Below, piece after piece: positions 1 to 12,453 of a stretch of 64,000 bases of DNA. Made by a program: the position numbers and the translations under genes. Origin of the DNA: Anoplopoma fimbria (lineage: Eukaryota; Chordata; Actinopteri; Perciformes; Anoplopomatidae); contig NC_072453.1 in NCBI RefSeq assembly GCF_027596085.1, forward strand, positions 5,124,448-5,188,447, given 5' to 3'. The notes beneath the pieces are model-generated. The model worked only from the letters and a program-made list of their open reading frames with translations, searched no databases and was not told the origin of the DNA. Every line of letters begins with the position of its first letter. Position 1 is the first letter of the stretch.

Positions 1-1869
1 ATTTTTTCCATAATGCAAAGATGCAAAGATATTTTACGTTTATAAACAGGTCATCGAACCTGTCAGGATATACAACACCAACCACAACAACATTATTAAA
101 TAAAAAGGTTCACTGAGAAATATCCAGCTTGACAAAAGCAATCTGGGCCCAAAAAAATTAGCAACATTTCCCATCCTCCCATTCCTCCTGTTCCTCTTCC
201 AACCAAGATATTCACAAACATTTATTTTAAGCATACATTAGTTGTGACAAACAGACTAGACTAGCTGTGTATGTAAATAATAGCAGTGAAGTGTAAATGA
301 TCAAGCAGCAACCCAAAGCTCAACAGCGCCTGAATTAATGATAGAAGTATCTAAATAAATCTTTCTTTGGGGTGGACATCCTCCACAAAAAGTATCTAGA
401 GCAACATTAGGAATATTTGAAACCAGGTTAGAAGTACTCATGAAAATGATTTAATGGTTAATGGGGTGCACTTTTTAACCTAAGTCTTACTGGTTGTGGC
501 GAAGTTTTCATAAGGTTCTTGTCTACTCAGGGTCCCTTTGACTTTTGGACAAAAGGAGCCAGGGATAACTAACAACCACACCTACAGTTATTTAGTTAAT
601 AACTTGAAAACCCTCTCAATGCCTGAGCCACGATCTGTTGTAAAGATACAAGCAATTATGATGCAACACAGTCTGCAAAAGTCACCTAAAGTGTGATAGA
701 GTGAGGGGGAAGGACAAAAAGGGAAACAATACTGGTGAATAGAGTGAGAAATAAGCACTGCAGGCTGTTTTCTAGAGTGAATAACTCACTGCTGTTCTAC
801 CAACTTTGTAGTTGATCTATTTTAGCTTTTACATAATGATATATGATATAATAAAATATTACTTGTTAATTCACCATAAAATAATGACTGATGCTACAGG
901 GGAAAAAACAGCCAAATCTCACATAATAAATCATCATATATGTCACTATGTGTGAATTCATCCATGATACATCCTGTCAAAGTGTCCTTGGGCAACACAC
1001 TGAATGTCTACCAGCTCACTCAATCATAAGATAAGCTTTGTTTCTATGGATACGCAGACTTGCACAAACCAATTCAGTGCAAATCAAACAATGTATTCAA
1101 CACTGTCTGGTTCTTTCATTTGTGTAAAATGATACCTACCATCTGTTCTTGTAATACTTACCTATGCTGGTTTCCTTGTGTTGATTGTCCCATTGCTCAC
1201 TATTTCCCAACACAAACCGAATAAAACATGAAGTTTGTATGTCAGGCATGTAAAAGTACAAAATTCCAGGTCCTGCGTGACACTAAATAGATTTATTTTC
1301 CTTAAATTAAGCCCAGTAGCGCAATAGGCTCCCTATACTCTCATAGGACAAGACTTCTCTTCAGGTGCAAGACCCAAGAAAGTTAAAGTTTTCTATCTAC
1401 ACAAAAGATTTGTACTGCCGTCTTCCCTGTTTACGGTTCTCACACTGCTTGCAGCTGCCTGCGGCTGTCAAGAAAACAACCAATGCGACAAACCAAATCA
1501 CTACGTGCACGGGACCGTCACCCACATCCCTATCCATCTCTCTCTGTGTCTGTCTTTTCCTCTCCGTCCCATCCCCCCTCTTCCTCCTCTCATCCAACAC
1601 TCCATCACGCAGGAAGCCTGGTCTTCCTGAAAACAAGCATTGGAGCGTGGAAAGGGACAAGGCTGAGGGGGGCAGGTACGTGAGGGGGACTAGAGGATGT
1701 TTTTGTCGTTCTTCTGCCCCTCTGGTTGCTGCAGGCCTCACTGTAGTCCATCCTGAGGAAACCATGCTCACGTCACTCCAACCAGACCTTGGGCCAACAC
1801 GTGCTGCCTGTTGTGGGCCGGTTTGACGCAGTAGGTCCAGTGTGCCAGCAGCCCCTCACACATGGGAGC

Positions 1870-1979
1870 TATAAAGACATATGTGGATTAAAACTTATTC
1901 TAATGGCATTAGCAAGCAGGAAAAGTCTACACAAAGTCACATCAAGTGTATTTCAGTTATACAAAAGGGGTCACATGTG
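1870..1979 (+). promoter_or_regulatory. Possible TATA box and noncoding first exon of parvalbumin gene 1
   Basis: TATAAAG starts at 1870 and a GTGAGG donor-like site starts at 1980, which would give a noncoding first exon of roughly 80 nt. The other two parvalbumin genes have this arrangement (TATA, short 5' UTR exon, donor, intron, then the ATG exon). The link to the coding exon at 3207 is inferred only; no transcript evidence is available. Confidence 0.25.
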
Positions 1980-2926
1980 GTGAGGAGAGATAGTGTGTTT
2001 TGCCAGAACAAAAGTCTATAACTTTGCCAGCCAACCAGCCTCCATTTCCTATATGTACTAGTTGCCAAGCCACCTGCAAGTGTTGGAATCCTAAGCAGGT
2101 GGTTTTCCAGCGTTATTGCAAATAAAAAAATGTACATATACCTCTGGTGTTCGCTGTCTTTTGTTTGCAGTTTCAATGTGAACCCTGTGAACATCAAACA
2201 TATAATAAACATGGCTCTGCCTTGCACTGCAACATGACTCAACAATATGCTGTCATCATCAGGTAACTCTTGTGTCCAATTTTGGTGTTTTTTAGGTTTT
2301 TTTATTCAACCAGTTTTCAGCAAGATGAGACATAACAACAACCCCAAATGCAGCTCAATAGCGTGACTCAAAATCCTTTTATTTAAAGGACCCATTGTGT
2401 GGAATTTTATAATGTACAACTTTAGCGTAATTTTGTAAGTTTGAAACTAGCTAAAAGTTATGTCATATAAAGGTACATAGTTAATAAATATAAGTTGTAT
2501 ATTAATTTTAATTTACCCAAATTAACCCGTAGTGTGTGAGTGTGACTGTCACCTATAGCTTGTTTAGCATCTTTTTAGATGAACACCCTCTTGTCTGAGA
2601 GGTCATATGCTAAATGTAGCATTCTGGAACAAGGGGATTGTTGAGTGGAGACAGCTCCATGGAGCGCAGTCTGAAAGTGACAGAGGCCATAATAACAGGA
2701 TGTTTACAGCCTGTGGAAACGCTGCCAGGGATGTCTACAAGCCAGCCAGGTTTCCCCCAGATGCACCAAATATACCCTATTTGACTGTGACTTTTGTTTA
2801 CAGACAGATGTTACCTGACTGGGGGTTTTCAGGTGCGTTTAAAACCACAATGACCTCTGAACCCTGGAGAAACTTCTCTTGAACATTCAGTTGTGCAATG
2901 ACAAGATTCTCGGTCTCTCAGCCTCC

Positions 2927-3027
<101 letters not shown>

Positions 3028-3206
3028 GCACACACTGTTTGCTGAAGTGGTCAGCTGCAGAAGACAGCAGACAGAAGGACACTGGTGGTTTCTGACACTG
3101 GGTGGGTGGGGGGTTGAAGCCTATTCACTGTAACCAGTAGTTTCTTTTCTAGTAGTCACATATTGCCCCAGGCTGCAGCATCCACCACAACAGAGTCTCC
3201 ACCACC

Positions 3207-5073
3207 ATGGCTATCACCGACTTTCTCGCAGCCTCGGACATCACATCGGCTCTTAATGCTTGTAAAGGTGAGGAAATGATTTTGGGATTGGAAGTGAATG
3301 TGTCTTTGTCTTGCTCTTTGTCACAGGACGTAAGGCCTTTGTTTTTGCAGTTCATTGTAGTTTATTGAAACCTCAAAGTCACATGATCATTTTAACTGCT
3401 TGGATCTAATCAAGTTTTATCTGTGATTTGACTTTCAGCAAAGGATTCCTTTAGCCCGAAGATGTTTTTCAAGACAGTGGGTCTATCCAGGAAAACTCCA
3501 ACAGAGATTGAGAAGGTCTTTAAGATTTTGGACCAGGACAAAAGCGGCTTCATTGAACAGGATGAGTTACAGTTGAGTTCTATACACAGAAAATATACTT
3601 CATATTCTGTTCCACCTATAGATCATGAGTCGAGCTGTATCTCACCAGACAGTTGGTAGTTATCTGCAAATGAAGCACATTTAATGTGTCTATCCATTCT
3701 GTTCCTCTTGTGTTTTTTTCTCATTGTGGTTCTTCGTCCCTGCTGTTCATCAGACTGTTCTTGCAGAACTTCTCCAAAGGCGCGAGAACCCTGACTGTAG
3801 CTGAGACCAGAGGTTTCATGCTGGAGGGAGACGCGGACGGAGACGGGAAGATCGGTTGGGAAGGTAAGAAGGTCTAAGCACTTAACTGTAGATTGGCATG
3901 AGGAAGAGGAGCGCTACATTTCTTACTAACTGAGGGGTTTCAGAAATCAGGGCCTGTTTTTTATCAAACTTCTATGAATCACATGAGTTCAAGCTCTTTG
4001 TTCAGAGTGAAGAATACGACACATTTATCAAGCTATTTAATACTACGACAGTAAAGTGTAGGTGTAACTTTTAAAAGCGATCTCAGTGATCACATGATTT
4101 TTCATATTTATGCTAAGAGCAAAAATAGCCTATCAGATACAAGGATTCACCCTGCATCTACCATATTGACCACCTTTTTTTTCTTTTAAATAATTACTTT
4201 TTAATCTGTGATATGTTATGCAGAAAAACATATAAAAACAACTGGCAATTAAATTGTGAATAATAATAATTTATAGAAAATCAATTGAAGAAATAATAGA
4301 GAAATAGAAGACATTAACAAAACCAATCTCACATCATCAGAGAAAACAGATACTACAGGAAATGTTGTGTTTTATTGACAAGCGCAGACAATGAAGATGC
4401 ATTGGAAGTGACTGTAAACAAAACCAGTGCCATCTTTATTAACATTGTTTGTTTTCACCCCTTATTAAAAAACTGGAGAAAAGATGTTACAACATCCTAT
4501 TTAATACACACAAAAAAACTAATAATATACTGCTAAAAACTGCCCTAGTGTGAATTATACATGTTGTGTAATCATCATGACCAAAAATAATTTGTCACTC
4601 CAAAACCTGTCTCAGAAGGTATGTACTCACGTCTGTTTCTGTACTGCAAGAGATGTGATTTTTTATCTTAAATATGTCACTAATAGTAAAAAAAAAATCC
4701 TTTTATCTTTTTTACTTTGAGCATTTTGATAAATACAGGCCCTGTTGTAAGCCATTTGAAAGAAGTATAAGAAAAGAACAGAAACACATTTTTTTTTATA
4801 ATATTATGTTATCCTTTGCTGTAAATGTGCCACTCCTTTTTCCCTTTGGTGTTTTTGACTGTGTTGCTAGGCAGCTTGAGTGCAGCTACAACAATCACCT
4901 CATACAAAGTGTCACTGCCAGAACACTTCAGTCCGTTTGGTGTTTATCTTCGTTCGGGTTTAATGAAATGAGAAGTTGACTATGGCCTGGTGAATGTGAT
5001 AGAGCAAACTAAAAAAAATGTCTTCTGTCTTTCTTTCTTTTCAGAGTTTTCTGCGCTGGTCAAATCTTCATAA
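3207..5073 (+). CDS. pvalb: Parvalbumin, beta-type, gene 1 of 3
   Basis: Small cytosolic EF-hand protein that buffers Ca2+ and speeds relaxation in fast muscle. Coding exons: 3207-3267, 3439-3571, 3754-3863, 5045-5073. Lengths are 61, 133, 110 and 29 nt with consistent phases, giving 110 residues. The inactive AB segment comes first, then the CD loop D52-E63 ([12 protein letters not shown]) and the EF loop D91-E102 ([12 protein letters not shown]). The family salt-bridge pair R76/E82 is present. The start sits in a good context (ACCATGG) directly before the conserved N-terminal helix. Oddities are Trp at EF-loop position 10, a KSS tail one residue longer than its neighbours, and a 1.2-kb last intron. 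It is the first of three same-strand genes with identical exon plans, so it arose by tandem duplication. I cannot assign the teleost paralogue number. Confidence 0.93.
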
Positions 5074-5221
5074 AACATGATCCATATGATTTGTTGTATG
5101 TTGATAATCTCAGGGAGGACCTCTTTTTAAAATGTGAACTAGCTGCAGTAAATAACACAGACTCATCCATGGATCTTATGTGTTTAGAGTGATAAGTTGT
5201 GGTTTTAATGGAAAGTAACGT

Positions 5222-5227
5222 AATAAA
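5222..5227 (+). terminator. Poly(A) signal, parvalbumin gene 1
   Basis: AATAAA about 150 nt after the stop codon; a second AATAAA lies at 5292-5297. Either could end the transcript. Confidence 0.6.
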
Positions 5228-5299
5228 GTAATACAAAATAATGAAATCTTGCATCTCTGCTATGTGGCTTTCCCTGCCAAACAAGTGGTGAAATAAATG

Positions 5300-7308
5300 A
5301 ACTTTTCTCTGTGATATGTTACAGTGTGTTTTTTCTCTCTCGGAGACATGAGCAGAATCCTGTCAAGTACCTTGTGTTATAATGTTATATTGAGCACTGG
5401 GAGGGGTCCAGCCTGTCCAAGGGGCCTGGGAGGCTTTGGTTTCTCCAATTATCGGCATGAGCAGCTTTCTACTGTGCAAATGAAGTGTTTGTCATTCTGG
5501 CAACCTCACTTTGACACCTTAGATGGGGTTATTTGGTATGAATTATATGTTGACACTTAGACAACATCAACTCAACATGTATCAACCTTTTTCTTTGAAA
5601 TAGTTCTTACATATAAACTATGTCAATTGAACGATGATATTGATATTTATCACCAAAAACAAATAAATTCAGACTTTGCTTCTGCTGACTTAATTTAATT
5701 TTTAACAAGCTTATTGTGGCCACAAAACAGTCTATAATGTATTTGCTCTGAGTAATTTGACTGTAAAAAATAGTTTATTTATAACAAATATATTGAAATT
5801 AAGAAGTATTTACTTAAGGATTATTTGGTCATTATCATCTGTTTAGTTGGCTAAGATGAAAGTAATTTTGACTGCTTTCTGCAGCTATCAAATACACACA
5901 TATACAGTATATGTATAATGTATAATATTATAAAAGAGAACGTGGCATTAAATGGAAGTACTGAAATTAAGTACAGGTACCTCAAAATTGTAGTACTTAG
6001 AGATGGGGTAATCTGGGGGGGGGGGGGGCACAGCTGGAATAGAGGCTCTGGCAGAGAGAGAAGCAGCTCTGGAGGACTGGGGTGTCTGGCAGAGCTTCAG
6101 ATGTGCTGGTCCAAGGAATGCTTGCAGTGAGAAACTCTGGGACAGGATAGAGTTTCTGTGCAGGACTTCTGTCAGTGAGGCACATTTATTTGCAACTTTC
6201 TCTCAGATGGCAGCGAATATAGGTCATTTCTATTTCTGCTGCAGCATGAGGGAACAAACTCCTGCTCTCAGGTGTAGCTTTAGAGAAACATAGTTAATTA
6301 AAGTCTTATCATGTGGTTGTTTATTTCTCAAAAAATTTAAGTAGCTTTAGCTTTTCTATACATCTTACTTATTTCAAATTCACATTTCAGAATAGGAAGG
6401 GGGAGGGTGTTAATCACTGTCTTGCTGTCTTGCAGACGTCCATAGCATTGCTTTATGGGTTTCATACTCGCTGTGGGATATTTGTAATTTAAACCTGATA
6501 TTGAAGAAGGGCAGGAATAGTCTCAGTATCTATGGCTGAGTCGTTCGAGGTAAGAGACCTCACTTGACCACAGCAAATGTTAAAGTCCAAAGACACGTTT
6601 TACTGGGCTTTAAAGAAGATTTGTGTCTTTTTTTTCGGGTGCTGAAACATCACACACCTGAAGCTACTGAAGTGAAGGAAGGGACAAAGTAGACAACATA
6701 CTTAAAGAGATCAGGATTTGTAGAACTAAAAAAATTTAATAAGAATAAATAAGCACATAAGCTACCCATAGGCCACCTGTTTAATTTATAATAAAGGTTA
6801 GTTAATGATTTGGACAGGCAATAAAAAAATCTGCTGATAATTCAATATTAGCTTTAGTCTCAGGATCATCACAACACTGCCACCTGATGTATGATGGGCA
6901 CATAACAGCCTGAACCTGTCATGAGAGCAAATATGGGCATGGAAAGACCCCTTTGCACTTGTTCATTACTTTCATGGTCTGGTGCTTTGTGGGAACTCTG
7001 TGTTATTACGCAACCACGCGGTAGTTTAACACTGAAGTGTGATGATGATGATGATGATGACACCGATGATATCAGCTTTTAGTGTTTCCGAAAATAGCAT
7101 GACAAATAGTTTCATCGTCATATGGAGAAATGGTCTGAATGGGTGTAAGAGCTCTGAGAATAAAACCTCGCAGACGGCCCTCGGCTGCATGTTCAGTGGT
7201 TTCTGATGATGTGTGCTGTTGAATTAAAGAATATAAGTGGGTCACTTGTGGTTTAATCAAACCCCTTCCCCTCTTTGGCTCTCCAATTACACTCTCTGAT
7301 AAAGACTG

Positions 7309-7339
<31 letters not shown>

Positions 7340-8400
7340 TGTATTTAACTTTGCAGCCTCCTAGGCCCCTTGGACAGCAGTCTAAATAACTAAACTTTGC
7401 ACAATCACTTTCTGCAGCTTTGATAAAGTTGCGTGTCCACAAATGCTCCACTACATTGAGTTAAACGCAAGAACAGAGAAGTTATAGTTATTGAATGAAT
7501 TCCTCTTGTTATCTTTGTAGTAAACAAAACATATAATGTCTTTAAAAAATCTATATGATTTTTATACCTGGTCACCACATAACTGTCCCCTGTGATAATC
7601 AATCACAACAACCAGACTTTCTGACACTGGAATGCCAGCAAAGTCATTGCAGGCATTTTATGCATGCCAATTATGCACATGGCTCGTTTTCACCAAAACT
7701 TTACAGTTCAGAGGCCCATGTAGGTAATAAATCATGATAGGTGATTGTGGTTTAAAACTATAGGGAGGCTTGTGCTTTGCGATAGGCTACATAATCAGAA
7801 ACAACTTCAACGTATTTTATAAATAATTTCTTTATTAAGGTAGCCAATAGCAAAGTATACCTAAAAAGGCTTAAGGTGTGAACTGACATTTAAAAGGGAC
7901 TTACACACAATATATTTTACAAACATTGCAACCATCGTAATAAAGAAGTTTGATAAAAACCTTTACATTACTCATGAGAAAAGTCCTGGATACGTTGTTT
8001 AAAAAGCTGATATGGTGTCACAGTCTCTGAGGTTCAAAACAACATCGTCATTATAAAACAAACCTGTCTGACAACGCGATAAGTAGCTGCGATGTGCCTG
8101 ATCATTTGAATAAATAAATAAGAGTTTACCTCATTCTTCACTCCGTGATGATCTGCACAGTTTAACAGATCAAAACTACATGGCCACAGAGTACGTTTCA
8201 CCCAAATCAGCAGCGTATATTATTAGCCCTATGCAATATCAAGCACTTTTGCATAGGCCCACACTTAGCCTACCATTTAAGCATCTTCATTTATGTGCAT
8301 ATAAATAGAACAGCTCTGTCTACTGGACACATTTTTCGACCGACTGCTTCGACTGCTTTGCACACAGTGTCCATTACATAGCCTATGCATCATATTTCGG
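5300..8400. other. Intergenic region between parvalbumin genes 1 and 2
   Basis: AT-rich sequence with no gene that I can support. It holds a run of 14 G at 6015-6028, a (GAT)n stretch at 7041-7060 and a run of 27 A at 7313-7339. A MEF2-like ATATAAATAG at 8299-8308 lies about 110 bp before the TATA box of gene 2. This would suit a muscle promoter, but the match is short. Confidence 0.55.
7313..7339. repeat. Homopolymer A run
   Basis: Twenty-seven consecutive A residues. The flanks show no clear retroposon body, so I call it a simple repeat and not the tail of an identified element. Confidence 0.9.
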
Positions 8401-8411
8401 CCGGGTGAAGG

Positions 8412-8504
8412 TATATAAGCCTGCGAGAGCGGCTGAGGGGTTCACTGCAGTGAGCAGATTCAACCTGAGCATAATCCACCCTTACTTTGGAGATATCCCC
8501 TGAG
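8412..8504 (+). promoter_or_regulatory. TATA box and noncoding exon 1 of parvalbumin gene 2
   Basis: TATATAA at 8412-8418 is followed by a likely start site near 8440 and a 5' UTR exon that ends at 8504 before a GTGAGT donor. The next exon begins at 9026 after a CTCAG acceptor and carries the ATG at 9043. A TATA box plus a noncoding first exon is the usual parvalbumin gene layout. The exact start site is not determined. Confidence 0.75.
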
Positions 8505-8970
8505 GTGAGTTGCACTGAGGAGCTGCAGACCTTTAGGCAAATCTACTGCCTGACTCAGAGAGAGTTTCAGGGCTTCAACTTCATGCAATGGGATATAAAT
8601 CGAGGAAAGGGCCAGAATCTGAACATCAGAGGCTCAGAGTTTGGCTTTGGACTAACTACGGAACCAAATGGGAAAAAAAAATCGATTTGCCAACCAACCA
8701 CAGCTGCAAAGGATATTTGATCTTTTGCCTTGGAGGGCTTGGTTTTGGGAAAATTGGACTACCTTTTCTGATCATTTGTGCCTTATCTTTTGGGGCTACC
8801 AGAGAGGAATACTCACAGAGAGGAACTGTAAAATATATTGCATGATATTATGAAAATTACTGTAGCTCCTTAACTTTGAAATGCTGTATCATGACCTAAA
8901 GTGCAGTGAGGGAACTTAACATGCTTTATAGATTCAAAGTAAAACTGCTAAATCCTGTCTGATGTGCTAC

Positions 8971-9001
8971 TGATGAACTGATGAACTGATGAACTGATGA
9001 C
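8971..9001. repeat. Short tandem repeat, 8-bp TGATGAAC unit
   Basis: About four copies of TGATGAAC lie just before the acceptor of the first coding exon of parvalbumin gene 2. Confidence 0.8.
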
Positions 9002-9042
9002 TTGTCCTCTGCTCTCCTCCCTCAGTTAAAACAAAAACAAAA

Positions 9043-10356
9043 ATGGCATTAGCAGCAACCCTGAACAAGGCTGACATCACTGCAGCCCTTGCAGCCTGCC
9101 AAGGTAAACCCCACCACGAAAATGACACAGCATACAGCACTGCAGTTTAGGAGAACCTGGATGATACATGCACACTTTATTGGACTTTTGTTGTCTTACT
9201 CACATGTAGCTGAAGATCCTGCTGCAGAATTCAGTTGTTCATACAGAATCACATTACAGGATTAAAGATAAAGACAGTTAGAAGGTGCCCCTGGCATCTT
9301 TGCTGTATTTAACATCATATGTTTGTCCTATGAAACAAATCATGGGGCTGGATCAATAGTACAGTGAGCTCGCAAAATGTGACTTTAATGCAAATTCTGT
9401 CTGCCTAGGCAGAAAGCATGTATCCCAATTCACCAGTGTAGCTTCTGTAAGAAAAACACCTCTGCTAATTGAGCTAAAACGCTGAATGAGAGCCAGAGCA
9501 GGCGAATAAAAACCAACTGCCAGACCTTGAAAACGAGGGCCAGTGCAGCTGCAAAACACTTTTAAGTTCCTGTTTTGATATATCTACAATGCCTGATGTG
9601 ATCTCTTATCTGTCTCCTCACAGCTGCCGACTCCTTCAAGCACAAGGATTTCTTTGCTAAGATCGGCCTGGCTGCCAAGAGTGCTGATGACATCAAGAAT
9701 GCCTTCAAAGTCATTGACCAGGACAAGAGTGGCTTCATTGAGGAGGATGAGCTGAAGTAAGCAACTTCTCTTAGAATTTACCTCTATGCCAGCTCTCTCC
9801 TCTGGTGTCACTTAATGAAGGGTGACATAGACCAGAGGGCATAACAGAACAGACAGCCAACTTGAAATTTTGGGACCAAATTAAGTGAATTTCATGGGGA
9901 AATCTTAAATTATTCAGAATTAAATATAATGAGAAGAATACAGTGAGTAAGCAGCTTTGGATATTTTCTGAAAGATGACCTCTACATAACTCTGAAACCA
10001 ATCAATTCCTGATCTGGCAGGAGATACATTTACAGGCCTATTTCTGTTCTACAGGCATATGTACTGTAATACTCAGCATTTCTCTCTGCTCGTCCTCTCC
10101 AGGCTGTTCCTGCAGAACTTCTCCGCCTCTGCCAGAGCCCTGACCGCGGCTGAGACCAAGGCCTTCCTTAAGGCTGGTGACAGCGATGGTGACGGCATGA
10201 TCGGAATGGATGGTGAGAAAACAAGAGGAACTTTATCTGGAATTAGAACCAGATCTAAATATATGTTTTGCCCTCCATATATCTTGAAACACCACTCAAA
10301 ATTCTCTCTTTCTTTTCTTTCTCCCTGCAGAGTTTGCCGCCATGGTCAAGACCTAA
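9043..10356 (+). CDS. pvalb: Beta-parvalbumin, major muscle type, gene 2 of 3
   Basis: Calcium buffer of fast muscle; proteins of this type are the main fish food allergen. Coding exons: 9043-9103, 9624-9756, 10103-10212, 10331-10356, giving 109 residues, the normal length. The CD loop D52-E63 reads [12 protein letters not shown] and the EF loop D91-E102 reads [12 protein letters not shown]; all Ca2+ ligand positions are filled. Core R76/E82 and the typical Cys19 are present, and the protein ends in VKT. Of the three genes it is closest to the abundant white-muscle beta-parvalbumins. It has a clear TATA promoter and a noncoding first exon. The 3' UTR is rich in CT runs and ends with a poly(A) signal at 10743. 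The paralogue number is not assigned. Confidence 0.96.
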
Positions 10357-10742
10357 ATGAAGAACAGACCAACATCTTACTTCACTACCCTAAAGGAACA
10401 ACTTGAGCCAAGACATACTCCTCCTCTCTTCTTCTCCTCTTCCCTCTCACTCTCTCTCTCTTTTCAACTCTCCACACCAGTTTTATACATTTGACCTTTC
10501 CCCCCGGACCGTAAACAAACTGCTCCCCCTCCTCTCTCTCCCCCTCTCTCTCTCTCCCAATCATGCTCACCCCTTTGCTGTCCACGATGAATGTACCTGG
10601 CTAAGTGTATAGCGTGGTTGACTTGTGTCTTTCTCTCTCTCTCTCTCTCTCACTTCTGTCTTAGTTTTACTATGTGAGTTTTGCTTACTGTGAGATCAGT
10701 GATGATGCACTTTTATGGGAAACGGACAGACGATGAGAAATC

Positions 10743-10748
10743 AATAAA
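10743..10748 (+). terminator. Poly(A) signal, parvalbumin gene 2
   Basis: AATAAA about 390 nt after the stop codon, followed by a T-rich stretch. Confidence 0.8.
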
Positions 10749-11043
10749 GGTTCTTTTTCAATAAGCCTGACCCTGGTCTTCAATACGATTCAGTAAATCA
10801 AAGTTACAAAAAAAAAAAATCAGCAATGTCAACACAAAGAAAGTCAAGGAATTGGTCTTAATACTGCGTTCTTTATTTTTTACACCAAAGAAGGTGATTT
10901 ACATGATGAATATGGGAACAAAGTTTAAGAAACACCAAATTACCACAGCAGAGCAAGTGATCTAAAACGGGTTCTTTTAAGGAATTCTTATGTGCATTTT
11001 TCATAAGAAAGCCACTGAGGCCACAGCAACCTATGAAAGTAAT

Positions 11044-11300
11044 TACATTACATTACATTACAGTCATTTAGCAGACGCTTTTATCCAAAGCGACTTACAA
11101 TCAGTAGTATATTACATATCATTCACCCATTCACACACTGATGACAGGCTACCAAGCAAGGTGCCACCATCAGACTCTAACTAACATTCATGCAACATCC
11201 AGTCCACACCGATGGCAAGCCTTCGGGAGCAACTTGGGGTTAAGTGTCTTGCCCAAGGACACATCGACTGCCTTGCTCTCCACTACGCCACAGCCGCCCC
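11044..11300 (-). mobile_element. SINE with an L2-like 3' tail, full-length-looking
   Basis: On the minus strand the element begins with a head (GGGGCGGCTGTGGCGTAGTG) that looks tRNA-derived. The body contains the GTCCTTGGGCAAGACACTTA core, and the tail carries the AAGTCGCTTTGGATAAAAGC block followed by TAATG repeats. A direct repeat AGTAAT is found at 11038-11043 and 11301-11306, fitting a target-site duplication. The tail matches those of the L2 copies at 12132 and 27590. The family name is not assigned. Confidence 0.75.
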
Positions 11301-11944
11301 AGTAATGCTGAATGATAAACATTTAGCTAAAATGCTAATCTAATGTAACAGCAGCACAAGTGGGGAACATTCCAAAAGTAACAGGCTGACTCAGTGATGT
11401 GCATTATATTACCTAAAGTTTGCTAACTTTAGCCACCATAGGATACATATCAGACCAAGTAAGGCTGTAGCAGCAAAACCCCTGACTGTGCTTACATATA
11501 CAGTGAGATGAGATTCAATTCCTTGGCATGTCATATTCAAAGTAAAGGTGGCCCTGCATTGAAAGGAAACAGCCACAAGGTGGTGCCTCTGATCTGTCAG
11601 TAACTCACAAGAGTCTGAGTTGCTCTATGGTTTTACATTGAAAACTTTCAGGATTGGAAATAAAATGAATTTGTTATTCTGAGCTTTACATGAGTGAAAA
11701 TACTGTCACTGACAAAGTGTTATGTCAGAGCTTCTCTGCATGTGATTCTTTTAAGAATAATGAGATTTATTCCCTTGGTTCTCGTTACAAAAAAAGCATC
11801 CCTCCCCTCTCTGCTAATGCCATTAGTGCTGACTGGATTCACAGCAGATGCTGCTGTGTCAGATGGTTTGAAAGGCTTCCCTTTGCAGAAAACAACCTCA
11901 TCAGTTTAGAGTGGCCAGTTGTCATGGTGACCAGGTACAAACCT

Positions 11945-12010
11945 TATAAACCCTAAGAAAAGAAAAAAAACTTCAGCCCACAACCAACCCCTCACCTTAC
12001 AGTTAGTCAG
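11945..12010 (+). promoter_or_regulatory. Orphan TATA box with a possible noncoding first exon
   Basis: TATAAA at 11945-11950 is followed by about 35-40 nt of possible 5' UTR ending in CAG at 12010, directly before a GTGAGT donor. This copies the layout of the parvalbumin first exons. It could be an alternative upstream promoter of parvalbumin gene 3 (ATG at 14116) or the remains of a lost copy. No coding exon follows before gene 3. Confidence 0.35.
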
Positions 12011-12131
12011 GTGAGTTTGGGCATGTGTGTTACAGCATGTCTAAATGAAAACCATAATACACTAAACTGACCCAACATCTAAAACTCTAATTATTTTAAC
12101 TGAATAGTTGTTTTTTTTGTATTTGCCCTCT

Positions 12132-12453
12132 ACATTACATTACATTACATTACAGTCATTTAGCAGACGCTTTTATCCAAAGCGACTTACAATAAGTGTA
12201 TTCAACATAGGTATTCAAGAGAACTACTAGTCACCAGAAGTCATAAGTGCATCTCCTTTCTTAAACAAGCATCAAAAAGCATAAACCAGAGCAAAAGTAT
12301 AGTGCAGAAGCAAATTGCTACGAAAACAATAAGTGCAACAAACTAATACAAATACAATAAGTGCAACGAACTGATACGAATACAATAAGTGCAACAAACT
12401 AATACAAATGCAATAAGTGCAACTAACTAATACGAGGAAGGCTCAGGGTAGTA
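12132..12453 (-). mobile_element. 3' fragment of an L2-type LINE, with an internal 28-bp tandem array
   Basis: Reverse-oriented copy of the 3' end also present at 27590-27975. On the minus strand it starts just before the end of the ORF (sequence matching 'tactaccctgagccttc') and continues through a 28-bp repeat array to the AAGTCGCTTTGGATAAAAGC tail with TAATG repeats. It is truncated at its 5' end near 12453. Confidence 0.8.
12326..12437. repeat. 28-bp tandem repeat, four units, inside the L2 fragment
   Basis: Units at 12326-12353, 12354-12381, 12382-12409 and 12410-12437 differ at a few bases. The L2 copy on the right (27755-27810) has two identical units of the same repeat. Confidence 0.88.

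Noticed and set aside
1365..1826. 153-codon open frame upstream of the parvalbumin genes
   Set aside because: No domain, low-complexity Ser/Pro content, a long open frame on the opposite strand over the same bases, and no splice or promoter support.
12326..12437. Regular 28-bp repeats resembling a CRISPR array
   Set aside because: The units are adjacent without spacers, lie in an L2 retroposon end, and the chromosome is from a vertebrate.
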